Of a stretch of DNA of 64,000 nt, positions 9,074 to 16,708 are shown piece by piece; the stretch's first letter is position 1; each line of letters begins with the position of its first letter. A program made the position numbers and the translations under genes. The notes under the pieces were generated by a model. That model worked only from the letters and a program-made list of their open reading frames with translations, searched no databases and had not been told where the DNA came from. The stretch is from positions 178,735 to 242,734 of the forward strand of contig CAJULA010000001.1 of the NCBI GenBank assembly GCA_910587155.1, in the 5' to 3' direction. Source of the DNA: an uncultured Lachnospiraceae bacterium. GTDB taxonomy: Bacteria > Bacillota > Clostridia > Lachnospirales > Lachnospiraceae.

Positions 9074-10195
9074 ATGGAATTTATACCGGTAAATGAGCCA
9101 TTGCTGAATGGCAACGAAAAGAAATATCTATGTGAATGTATTGATACAGGATGGATTTCCTCGGAAGGCCCGTTTGTCAGGGAATTTGAAAGGAAGATGA
9201 GCCAGACTGCAGGGCGCAGATATGGCATTGCCGTATCCAGTGGGACTGCCGCGTTAGAAGTGGCTGTTCAGGCTTTGCATATTGGAGAAGGCGATGAAGT
9301 CATTATGCCTGCATTTACAATTATTTCCTGTGCAATGGCCGTCACGAAGGCAGGGGCGGTTCCTGTATTTGTGGACAGTGATTTGTATACCTGGAACATG
9401 AATACAGACGAGATTGAAGCCAAAATAACCTCAAGAACAAAAGCAATTATGCTTGTACATTTGTACGGCCTTCCGGCCCAAGCAGATAAAATACTGTCAT
9501 TGGCTAAAAAATATCATTTGAAAATTATAGAAGACGCAGCAGAAATGCATGGGCAGACATATAATGGAAAGCCATGCGGCAGTTTGGGCGATATCAGCAT
9601 TTTCAGTTTTTATCCCAATAAACATGTCACGACAGGCGAAGGGGGCATGGTTGTCACCGATGATGAAGAACTGGCTGAGAGATGTAAAATGATCAGAAAT
9701 TTATGCTTTAAAAAAGATGCCAGATACATACATGAGGAAATAAGTGATAATTATCGGATGACCAATCTTCAGGCAGCGGTGGGGTTGGCGCAATTGGAGC
9801 GGCTTGAGGAATTTGTGGAACGAAAAAGAGAAATGGGAAAGTATTATACGGAAAAATTGAAAGAAGTAGAGGGTTTGATGCTTCCAGTCGAAAAGACAGA
9901 CTATGCAGATAATATTTATTGGGTATATGGAGTTGTTCTAAAAGAAAATATTCATGCAGACAATAAAAAAGTACAAAAATTATTGCAAGACAGAGGGATT
10001 GGATGCAGGACATTTTTCTGGTGTATGCATGAACAGCCTGCATACCGGAATAAGGGGATGTTTTTAGGTGAAAGTTATCCAAATGCGGAATATTTGGCGA
10101 GAAAGGGATTTTATATTCCCAGCGGGATGGCTTTGACAAAAAGGCAGATGGATTATGTAGTAGCAGAGATGAAAGATGTGATGAAACAGATTTGA
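9074..10195 (+). CDS. DegT/DnrJ aminotransferase, perosamine-synthase-like
   Basis: A PLP-dependent sugar aminotransferase, 373 aa. It begins FIPVNEPLLNGNEKKYL and has CIDTGWISSEGPFV, which is the Per/RfbE (GDP-perosamine synthase) type start. Other landmarks are SSGTAALEVA, IEDAAEMHGQ and the PLP lysine K183 in FYPNKHVTTGEGG. Such enzymes aminate C4 of a 4-keto-6-deoxy sugar. The matching 4,6-dehydratase is not in this part of the window, so the exact sugar is open. It is followed closely by a cupin gene. Confidence 0.75.
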   Translation: MEFIPVNEPLLNGNEKKYLCECIDTGWISSEGPFVREFERKMSQTAGRRYGIAVSSGTAALEVAVQALHIGEGDEVIMPAFTIISCAMAVTKAGAVPVFVDSDLYTWNMNTDEIEAKITSRTKAIMLVHLYGLPAQADKILSLAKKYHLKIIEDAAEMHGQTYNGKPCGSLGDISIFSFYPNKHVTTGEGGMVVTDDEELAERCKMIRNLCFKKDARYIHEEISDNYRMTNLQAAVGLAQLERLEEFVERKREMGKYYTEKLKEVEGLMLPVEKTDYADNIYWVYGVVLKENIHADNKKVQKLLQDRGIGCRTFFWCMHEQPAYRNKGMFLGESYPNAEYLARKGFYIPSGMALTKRQMDYVVAEMKDVMKQI

Positions 10196-10227
10196 TTTTG
10201 ACTGTAAAATTAAGAGGATTCGAAAAT

Positions 10228-10662
10228 ATGGGTCAGGTTGAAGAAATAAAGAAAAAGGATAAATTGCTGGCTATGATTATCCGAAATGATTATTTTTGTG
10301 AAGGGGTAGAATTTATTACACCAAATGAGTATTCTCAGCAGGTAGCATATATGCATCATCCCGCAGGGAAATTGATTGATGCACATATACATAATATGGT
10401 TCACAGAAATGTGGTATTGACCCAGGAAGTTCTGTTTATCAAAAAGGGTATTCTCCGTGTTGATTTTTATGATGAGTATGAAGATTATATGGAAAGCAGA
10501 AAGCTGTATGCAGGTGATATCATTTTATTGATATCCGGCGGTCATGGATTCTCGGTTTTAGAAGATGTAGAGATGATAGAAGTAAAGCAGGGGCCATATG
10601 CCGGCGATCATGACAAAAAACGTTTTCAGGGGATTGATGAGAGTAAGGCAATCTATAAATAG
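10228..10662 (+). CDS. Small cupin-domain protein
   Basis: A 144-aa single-domain cupin. The metal-binding pattern is visible as HHPAGKLIDAHIHN (first motif with an HxH), EVLFIKKGILRVDFYD (Glu and the glycine turn) and GDIILLISGGHGF (second motif). EMIEVKQGPYAGDHDKKRF near the C-terminus recurs in small cupins of glycan loci. The role may be sugar isomerisation or epimerisation, but this family has no proven function known to me. The ATG at 10228 has AAGAGG about 10 bases upstream. An in-frame TTG at 10192 overlaps the previous stop and is less likely. Confidence 0.65.
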   Translation: MGQVEEIKKKDKLLAMIIRNDYFCEGVEFITPNEYSQQVAYMHHPAGKLIDAHIHNMVHRNVVLTQEVLFIKKGILRVDFYDEYEDYMESRKLYAGDIILLISGGHGFSVLEDVEMIEVKQGPYAGDHDKKRFQGIDESKAIYK

Positions 10663-10696
10663 GCGAGGTATTGTTTTTTATGATTGGAGATTTTAT

Positions 10697-11794
10697 ATGT
10701 TGACGACCGTATTAATGTGTCAACAGGGGATACCGTTCAGGGTTTCGCCCGCTAGAACACAGATGGTGGAGGAATTAAAGCAACGTGGCAGTAGGATTAT
10801 AGTTTTTTTTCCGGGAAATATCCGAGATATGGAACTCAAGAAAAAAATAGCATATGCAGTTAACACCAAAAGGATGCATAATTTTTCCATCAGGAAGAAA
10901 ATAGCAGACATCAATCCGGATATTGTTATTTGTTTTACGATAGAAGATACGAATATTTGTTTTCCTTTACCTTCTATCATGAATCATACGGATTTTTATT
11001 ATTATAATCTGGAAATTTATGTACCTTCCGCAGGAAAAAGGAATAAAAATATCTATGACAGGATTGTAAACAGAATCCATTATTTGCCTAACAAGATCAA
11101 AGAGATTATATATGTTCGTGGTTGCAGTGCCATAGTAATTCAGGACAGGCTCAGGAAAAGAATACTAAAAAAGTATTGGATTCATCATTCCAAAACATGG
11201 CTGATACCTAATTCCTATTACAGTGACCATAACGAATATCACGCAGAACATAAAGGGGGCCTGATTTATTCAGGCTCAGTAGGGGAAGATGTTTTGGGAT
11301 CATTCATTGAACATGTAGATGATTTTAAGAATATTAAGCTGACTGTGTCCGGATGGAACGGCACGAGTATAAAATTAAAACAAAATCCCTGGATAAAAGT
11401 GATAAAACAGAATATATCTCAGGAAAAGTATACGGAATTTATCAGTGCATACGATATTGCGCTGATATGGTACTCTGACCAAAATGATGATAATGTTTAC
11501 AATATAGGTTTGGCATCAGGAAAATTATTTAAACATCTGAGTTTAGGACAGCCGGTTATCGTAAACAATGTACCGGGACTGGCAGAGGAAGTCAGGAAAA
11601 ATAAACTTGGTGTGGTTATTAATGATTTAAGGGAATTGGATGCGGCTGTTCGGACAATTATGTCTGACTACCAGATTTATTCAGATCATATAAAAGAGAT
11701 ATACGATGAAAAATATGATTATAAGAAAGTTTCACGCCGTTTTTTTGATTCCATTGTTTTGCATGCATGTAAAAAAGAGCCGCGGATCAGATAA
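10697..11794 (+). CDS. GT4-type glycosyltransferase
   Basis: A 365-aa GT-B glycosyltransferase. The C-terminal donor half shows GGLIYSGSVGEDVLGSFI, then KLFKHLSLGQPVIVNNVPGL (about residue 275), the latter being the glycosyltransferase family 4 E/K-x7-E region variant, followed by LGVVINDLREL. The N-terminal half begins with RVSPARTQMVEEL, as expected for the acceptor domain. I place the start at ATG 10697, with GGAG 7 bases upstream. The longer frame from 10598 would run back into the cupin gene and is rejected. Likely function: addition of one sugar in the repeat unit. Confidence 0.7.
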   Translation: MLTTVLMCQQGIPFRVSPARTQMVEELKQRGSRIIVFFPGNIRDMELKKKIAYAVNTKRMHNFSIRKKIADINPDIVICFTIEDTNICFPLPSIMNHTDFYYYNLEIYVPSAGKRNKNIYDRIVNRIHYLPNKIKEIIYVRGCSAIVIQDRLRKRILKKYWIHHSKTWLIPNSYYSDHNEYHAEHKGGLIYSGSVGEDVLGSFIEHVDDFKNIKLTVSGWNGTSIKLKQNPWIKVIKQNISQEKYTEFISAYDIALIWYSDQNDDNVYNIGLASGKLFKHLSLGQPVIVNNVPGLAEEVRKNKLGVVINDLRELDAAVRTIMSDYQIYSDHIKEIYDEKYDYKKVSRRFFDSIVLHACKKEPRIR

Positions 11795-11814
11795 ATCGTT
11801 GAAAAGGGGAGACA

Positions 11815-12573
11815 ATGGAAGTATTTCAGGAATATGCGTCTTACTATAATGCATTTTATCAGGATAAAAATTATGAAGAGGAAGCGGAAAAGGTCGACAG
11901 GATCCTGCAATATTATGGTAAGAATATCGGTAAAATCATGAATTTTGGATGTGGAACCGGAAAACATGATATTGAACTTGCGAAGAAGAATTACCGGTGT
12001 GAGGGAATCGATATAAGCCCTCAGATGATTGATCTGGCAAAATTAAATATAAAAGAGGAAGCGCTGGATATTAAAGTAAAGGTGTCAGATATACAAAGTT
12101 TTGTTCCTGACGGGAAATATGATGCAGTTATCTCCCTTTTTCATGTTATGAGTTATCAAAATACGAATTCAGAAATTATGTCGGCTTTTGCTTCTGCGAG
12201 GAGATGCCTTGATAATGGAGGCCTGTTTTTATTTGATGCATGGTATGGACCGGGAGTGCTTAGTGATAAACCGCAGGTAAGAGTAAAAGAGGTGGAAGAT
12301 GATAAGAAGAAATTAATGAGGATTGCCAGACCTGTAATGAATGATAAAACGGATATTGTTCATGTTTATTACGATATCTTAGCAATCAATAAGGGAACAA
12401 ATGAGTTACATAAGGTCAGCGAAATACATAATATGAGGTATTTTTTCAGACCGGAATTAGAACTTATGCTACAGGAATCCGGATTTGAATTGATTGATAA
12501 TCTGGACTGTAATACCTTAGAACAAACAGATTTCACATCCTGGACAAGTTATTTTGTTAGCAGAGCAATATAA
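11815..12573 (+). CDS. Class I SAM-dependent methyltransferase
   Basis: A 252-aa methyltransferase with motif I IMNFGCGTGKHDIELAKK (about 41-58), motif II GIDISPQMIDLAK, and YDAVISLFHVMSYQ as the motif IV region, followed by RRCLDNGGLFLFDAWYGPG. This matches the Methyltransf_25/11 pattern closely. GGGGAGA precedes the ATG. It is the last gene of the strongly AT-rich part of the locus. It probably methylates a sugar hydroxyl or amino group of the glycan precursor. The target is unknown. Confidence 0.75.
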   Translation: MEVFQEYASYYNAFYQDKNYEEEAEKVDRILQYYGKNIGKIMNFGCGTGKHDIELAKKNYRCEGIDISPQMIDLAKLNIKEEALDIKVKVSDIQSFVPDGKYDAVISLFHVMSYQNTNSEIMSAFASARRCLDNGGLFLFDAWYGPGVLSDKPQVRVKEVEDDKKKLMRIARPVMNDKTDIVHVYYDILAINKGTNELHKVSEIHNMRYFFRPELELMLQESGFELIDNLDCNTLEQTDFTSWTSYFVSRAI

Positions 12574-12602
12574 ATATAGTGGCCATAAAAGAGTAATAAC
12601 AA

Positions 12603-12634
12603 AACAGATAGTTCCAAAAGCGTTTCTGTCTGTT
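12603..12634. other. 9-bp hairpin at the composition boundary
   Basis: An imperfect inverted repeat, AACAGATAG and CTGTCTGTT with one G-U pair and a 14-base loop. It lies in the 92-base gap where base composition changes. No T-run follows on the plus strand, so a terminator is doubtful. Confidence 0.3.
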
Positions 12635-12665
12635 AAAAAATATAAATAAGAAAAGGAGAAAAGAA

Positions 12666-13142
12666 ATGAAGAAGGTTATAGTACCTGTTTTATCAATGCT
12701 GGCAGGCGCAGTTGTAAGCGGCGGAGTGATAAAGAAGAAGGGGGATGAAAAAAGAAAGATTGCGTGGTCTTATTCTGACAAGCACCTGGCACTTTTTCAG
12801 ATGATGGATCAATGGGTAAAAGTAAAACAGCAGGGAAAAAATCTCTCTTCCTATCTTGAGAAGCATGGATATAAGAAAATCGCCATCTACGGGATGAGTT
12901 ATGCGGGAACTACATTGGTAGAGGAATTGAAAGATACATCCGTGGAGGTAGCCTATGGGATTGATAAGAATGCGGAAGCTTTATATGCGGATATAGAAGT
13001 AGTCTCCGCCGAGGATACACTGGAAGAAGTGGATGCGATTGTAGTCACTGCCATCACTTTCTTTGATGAGATAGAAGAAATGTTAACGATGAAGGTGGAT
13101 TGTCCCATTATTTCTCTGGAAGACATATTGTACGAGGTGTAA
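12666..13142 (+). CDS. Membrane-anchored stand-alone Rossmann-like module
   Basis: A 158-aa protein made of the locus module alone. Residues 1-25 (VIVPVLSMLAGAVVSGGVI) form a hydrophobic anchor, followed by a basic stretch KKKGDEKRK. Residues 48-72 form a helical region with DQWVKVKQQGKNLSSYL. Residues 73-158 form the Rossmann-like part: KKIAIYGMSYAGTTLVEEL, VAYGIDKN, VDAIVVTAITFFDEI and PIISLEDILYEV. No catalytic domain is attached. This suggests a binding, sensing or docking role at the membrane rather than catalysis. It is the first gene of the GC-richer half of the locus. The function is unknown. Confidence 0.7.
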   Translation: MKKVIVPVLSMLAGAVVSGGVIKKKGDEKRKIAWSYSDKHLALFQMMDQWVKVKQQGKNLSSYLEKHGYKKIAIYGMSYAGTTLVEELKDTSVEVAYGIDKNAEALYADIEVVSAEDTLEEVDAIVVTAITFFDEIEEMLTMKVDCPIISLEDILYEV

Positions 13143-13181
13143 CAGAAAATTCTCAGTCTCAGGAAGGGTTTCGTTGCCAAC

Positions 13182-14237
13182 ATGAAAAAAATTTTGATAT
13201 GGGGAACGGGTGATCGCGCCAAAAAGTTTATCAGGGAACAATGCCATGATCAGATACTGGGATTTATAGAAACGGAAAAATCAGCAGATACCTTTATGGG
13301 AAAACCGGTATTTGGCAGTCACGAGATCCCGCACAGATATGATTATATCGTCGTTGCGAATTCTTACGTAACGCAGATACATGATCTGTGTCAGAAATCT
13401 GCCATTGATTTGCGGAAGGTGATTTTTCTGTATGGCGTCGAATACAGGGTGGGACTGACTGACCCGTGTATTATCAGAGAAGTCCTGTCCGAAAAAAATT
13501 ACCTTGACTACTGCATGAGATTTGGCCTGTCGGATCACACCTTTGTGGACGAAGATGCTCTGGAATATCAAAAGCGGAATAAAAGGCCGGGATTTTTCAT
13601 TCAAGAGCAGTACATGTGGCCGATTATCAGGGATAAATATGCGTATGCAGGAGGGATTCACAATTATTTCTGCCAGGATCTGTGGGCTGCCAGGCTGGTC
13701 ATCCGCTCCGGTGTAAAGCAGCATTTTGATATCGGTTCCAGGCTGGATGGCTTTATCGCCCATCTCCTGGCAGCGGATATCGAGGTTACGATGATAGATG
13801 TGCGAAAGTTTCCCGGAGAGGTGGCAGGGTTACATACGATTGTGGATGATGCCACTACTCTGCATCAGATACCGGATGAGAGCCTTGAGAGCGTATCGGC
13901 ACTATGCTCCCTGGAACATTTCGGCCTGGGGAGATATGGGGATCCGATTGATCCGGAGGCCTGCTTTACCTGCTTCGAAAGTATTCAGAAAAAGCTGAAG
14001 CCGGGTGGAAAATTATATCTTTCCCTTCCAGTAGGAAAGGAGCGGGTGGAATTTAATGCGCACAGAGTGTTTTATGCCGCTACAGTGGTGGCGTGCTTTT
14101 CCTCATTGCAGTTACAGGAGTTTTCCTGCACATCTCTGGGCAAGATGGAATATGATGTGGATTTACACAAATATGACGGGGATGAACATAACGGGGAATA
14201 CAGATATGGGCTTTTCTATTTTGTGAAAGGAATATAG
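13182..14237 (+). CDS. Rossmann module fused to a DUF268 methyltransferase-like domain
   Basis: A 351-aa two-domain protein. Residues 1-95 form an N-terminal module beginning KKILIWGTGDRAKKFI, with YDYIVVANSYV. Residues 150-351 match DUF268: HFDIGSRLDGFIAHLLA, MIDVRKFPGE, then LESVSALCSLEHFGLGRYGD with PIDPEA directly after. DUF268 is a methyltransferase-like fold of unproven activity found in glycan loci. The protein lies 39 bases after the stand-alone module gene and 7 bases before a GT2 gene, consistent with one transcript. The activity is inferred only from the fold. Confidence 0.75.
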   Translation: MKKILIWGTGDRAKKFIREQCHDQILGFIETEKSADTFMGKPVFGSHEIPHRYDYIVVANSYVTQIHDLCQKSAIDLRKVIFLYGVEYRVGLTDPCIIREVLSEKNYLDYCMRFGLSDHTFVDEDALEYQKRNKRPGFFIQEQYMWPIIRDKYAYAGGIHNYFCQDLWAARLVIRSGVKQHFDIGSRLDGFIAHLLAADIEVTMIDVRKFPGEVAGLHTIVDDATTLHQIPDESLESVSALCSLEHFGLGRYGDPIDPEACFTCFESIQKKLKPGGKLYLSLPVGKERVEFNAHRVFYAATVVACFSSLQLQEFSCTSLGKMEYDVDLHKYDGDEHNGEYRYGLFYFVKGI

Positions 14238-14244
14238 ACGGAGC

Positions 14245-15360
14245 ATGAAACAGAAGTCTGACATCAGTTTCAGTATTATTACGGTGTGCCTTAATGCGGG
14301 GCAGGTAATCCGTGCAACGATGGAATCCGTGCTGAAACAGACATGGGGAAAGTTTGAATACATTATTGTGGACGGGGCATCTACGGATGGGACTGTTGCC
14401 ATTGTGCGGGAATATGCGGCAAAGGACACGCGGATCAGGTGGTATTCCGAACCGGACAGTGGGGTGTTCAATGCCATGAATAAAGGGATCTGTTATGCAA
14501 ACGGGGATTTTATTCTGTTTCTGAATGCCGGGGACGAATTCCACAGCGAAGACGTGTTGGAAAAGGCAGCTCAAATGGCGCCGGAGGCGGATATTTTAAT
14601 CGGGGATATCGCGTTTAAAACCAAATCAGGGCTTTTGCAGCACAGCTATCCTGCCGGCAGAGAATTGCTTGAAAATCTTGAGCGGGGAGAGTGTGTCTGT
14701 CACCAGGTCGTGTTCGCATCGAAAGAGTGCCTGAAGGACGGTTTTGATGAATATTATACAACCTGCGCAGACTTTGACTGGATTTGCAGGCAGATGAAGC
14801 TTGGAAAGAAGACGGCGAAACTGGATGAAGTGGTTACAGATTATGATATGAATGGAATTACCTTTCAAATACGATATCAGAAAATACACTGGAAAGAATA
14901 TTTTGAAGTTCTTGGCAAGTATTTTCCCCATCCTGAATTTAAATATGGTAAGGAAGTCAGGAGACTTTTTGTACAAAAGAAAAAAGAACACTTTATGTAT
15001 GAATTTATGAACCGATGGCTTTTGCTAAAACAGCGGGGCGTCAATCTGAGTACTTTTCTGATCCGCCAGGGCATTCACACGATCGCCATTTATGGCATTC
15101 ACCATATGGGACAGAGGCTTTATGATGAGTTGAGAGGAAGCGGGGTTGTCGTGCAATATGCTATTGACAGAAATACCGGCCAGGCTATGTGGGATATTCC
15201 GCTGCGGCGTCCCGATGACAGACTGGACGAAGTGGAGGCAGTGGTGGTTACACCTGTTTTTGATTTTCTGGAAATAAGAGACAGTCTGTCCGCGAAGGTA
15301 AACTGTCCGATTATTTCAATGGAAGAGATATTGTTTTATGAATATGAAAACGGATTGTAA
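14245..15360 (+). CDS. GT2 glycosyltransferase with C-terminal Rossmann module
   Basis: A 371-aa fusion. Residues 8-215 form a GT-A family 2 transferase: FSIITVCLNAGQVIRATMES, IIVDGASTDGT, ARS-type turn SEPDSGVFNAMNKG and FLNAGDEFHSED with the metal-site region. Residues 253-371 form the recurrent module, starting with the helical prefix NRWLLLKQRGVNLSTFL, then HTIAIYGIHHMGQRLYDEL, YAIDRNTG, VEAVVVTPVFDFLEI and CPIISMEEILF. The module is closely similar to the two stand-alone copies at 12666 and 15396. The enzyme probably adds a sugar. The module role is unknown. Confidence 0.8.
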   Translation: MKQKSDISFSIITVCLNAGQVIRATMESVLKQTWGKFEYIIVDGASTDGTVAIVREYAAKDTRIRWYSEPDSGVFNAMNKGICYANGDFILFLNAGDEFHSEDVLEKAAQMAPEADILIGDIAFKTKSGLLQHSYPAGRELLENLERGECVCHQVVFASKECLKDGFDEYYTTCADFDWICRQMKLGKKTAKLDEVVTDYDMNGITFQIRYQKIHWKEYFEVLGKYFPHPEFKYGKEVRRLFVQKKKEHFMYEFMNRWLLLKQRGVNLSTFLIRQGIHTIAIYGIHHMGQRLYDELRGSGVVVQYAIDRNTGQAMWDIPLRRPDDRLDEVEAVVVTPVFDFLEIRDSLSAKVNCPIISMEEILFYEYENGL

Positions 15361-15395
15361 AAATAGGATTCGGGAGAGCGGAGGGGAAGAGGCAG

Positions 15396-15788
15396 ATGTC
15401 GCGTGACAGACAATATCTTGACATGATGAATCAGTGGCTGATTTTAAAGCAGGAGGGAAAAAGTATTGCGGAGTATTTAACGGCAAAAGGCTATCGCGCC
15501 GTTGCCGTGTATGGCATGGCATTATACGGCAGACATGTGATCAGGGAGCTGGAAGGGACAAATATCAGCATAATCTGCGGAATTGACCGCAGAGAGATAA
15601 AACCATATAAAGGAATCAAAGTGATACAGCCGTTGGCGGGCCTGCCGGATGCTGATGTCATCATTAATACGGCGATCCGGGATCATGATTTGATCAAGGC
15701 TGCTTTGAAAGAGATGACGGATATTCCTGTTTTATGTCTGGAAGATATCATTTTTGACTGTTACGATCAGGAGAAGGCGAGTGTGTGA
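15396..15788 (+). CDS. Stand-alone Rossmann-like module
   Basis: A 130-aa protein that is only the module. It has the helical prefix NQWLILKQEGKSIAEYLTAK, then RAVAVYGMALYGRHVIREL (first strand and helix with the GxxxxG-like turn), SIICGIDRREI, DADVIINTAIRDHDLI and VLCLEDIIFD. There is no membrane anchor, unlike the copy at 12666. The ATG follows a long purine-rich site, GGAGGGGAAGAGG. It lies between GT2 and Caps_synth transferase genes. A soluble partner or docking protein is plausible, but nothing in the sequence proves it. Confidence 0.7.
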   Translation: MSRDRQYLDMMNQWLILKQEGKSIAEYLTAKGYRAVAVYGMALYGRHVIRELEGTNISIICGIDRREIKPYKGIKVIQPLAGLPDADVIINTAIRDHDLIKAALKEMTDIPVLCLEDIIFDCYDQEKASV

Positions 15789-15804
15789 TTGGGGAGAAAG
15801 AAAC

Positions 15805-16662
15805 ATGGATGGCGCGGAAAGATTTGTACATAAAGATCTGATCGAACGGGAACTGGCTTATAGTGAGGCGTACCGGTATCTTGACCGGTATGTGGACAGT
15901 ACCGTATATGCCAGGGTCAGACTCCCGGCCAAGGCGCCGGTAAAGCCAAACCGTACGATATGGATATTTTGGATGCAGGGGATGGAGCATGCTCCCAGGT
16001 TGGTTCGGATCTGTCATGATTCCATATGCCGGAATAAACCGGAGGGATATGACCTGATCGTGTTATCCGCGGAAAATCTGCGTGAGTATATAGAATTACC
16101 GGAATATATTTGGGACAAATATAAAAAAGGAAAAATCAGTACGACACATCTTTCAGATGTTATACGTTTGGAACTGCTCTGTATGTATGGCGGGTGCTGG
16201 ATTGATGCGACGGTTTTTTGCAGTGGGCCGATCCCGGATTATATGGTCAACAGAGAATTGTTTATGTTCCGGGCCTCTTCGATGGATCATGTGGTTCTGA
16301 AAATGTCAAATTGGTGGATATGTGCAGAGAAGTCTGACAGGCTGATCCATGCAACAAGAAATGCGATACAGTCTTTCTGGAAGCATGAAAACAGTGTTTA
16401 TCATTATTATCTGATGCATCTTCTTATGTCAAAGCTAATTGATGAAGACTTTGCATGCAGATCGCTTTTCTATGATATGCCATATTTTTATAACGGACAT
16501 CCCCATATTCTTCACGGAAAGATGGAAAAGGAATTTGATCAGGAAGAATGGGATATTATCAAAGACTGTTCCGTTGTCCATAAGCTGTCGTATAAACAGA
16601 AATATCTGCGCGGAGATATTTATAATTATTATCAGGCCCTGCTGGACGGCAGGCTGATATAG
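15805..16662 (+). CDS. Caps_synth-family glycosyltransferase
   Basis: A 285-aa transferase of the capsular polysaccharide synthesis family (Caps_synth, related to GT32). The landmarks are RTIWIFWMQGMEHAPRLV (about residues 51-68), then STTHLSDVIRLELLCMYGG (about 112-130), followed directly by CWID, where the DxD-like metal site lies. ATG 15805 is preceded by GGGGAGA with 7 bases of spacing. The longer frame from 15754 would overlap the module gene and is not preferred. It likely transfers a hexose from a nucleotide sugar. Confidence 0.75.
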   Translation: MDGAERFVHKDLIERELAYSEAYRYLDRYVDSTVYARVRLPAKAPVKPNRTIWIFWMQGMEHAPRLVRICHDSICRNKPEGYDLIVLSAENLREYIELPEYIWDKYKKGKISTTHLSDVIRLELLCMYGGCWIDATVFCSGPIPDYMVNRELFMFRASSMDHVVLKMSNWWICAEKSDRLIHATRNAIQSFWKHENSVYHYYLMHLLMSKLIDEDFACRSLFYDMPYFYNGHPHILHGKMEKEFDQEEWDIIKDCSVVHKLSYKQKYLRGDIYNYYQALLDGRLI

Positions 16663-16708
16663 TCCGGATTTGTCTTTTTTGCCGGGATGATTGTGATGGG
16701 AGTACAAA

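Noticed and set aside
10598..10696. N-terminal extension of the GT4 gene overlapping the cupin gene
   Set aside because: ATG 10697 has a better-placed ribosome site, and the extension is a shifted reading of the cupin gene.
12953..13222. Ser/Thr-rich 89-codon frame on the minus strand over the module gene
   Set aside because: It is antisense to the module, and its composition is typical of shadow frames.
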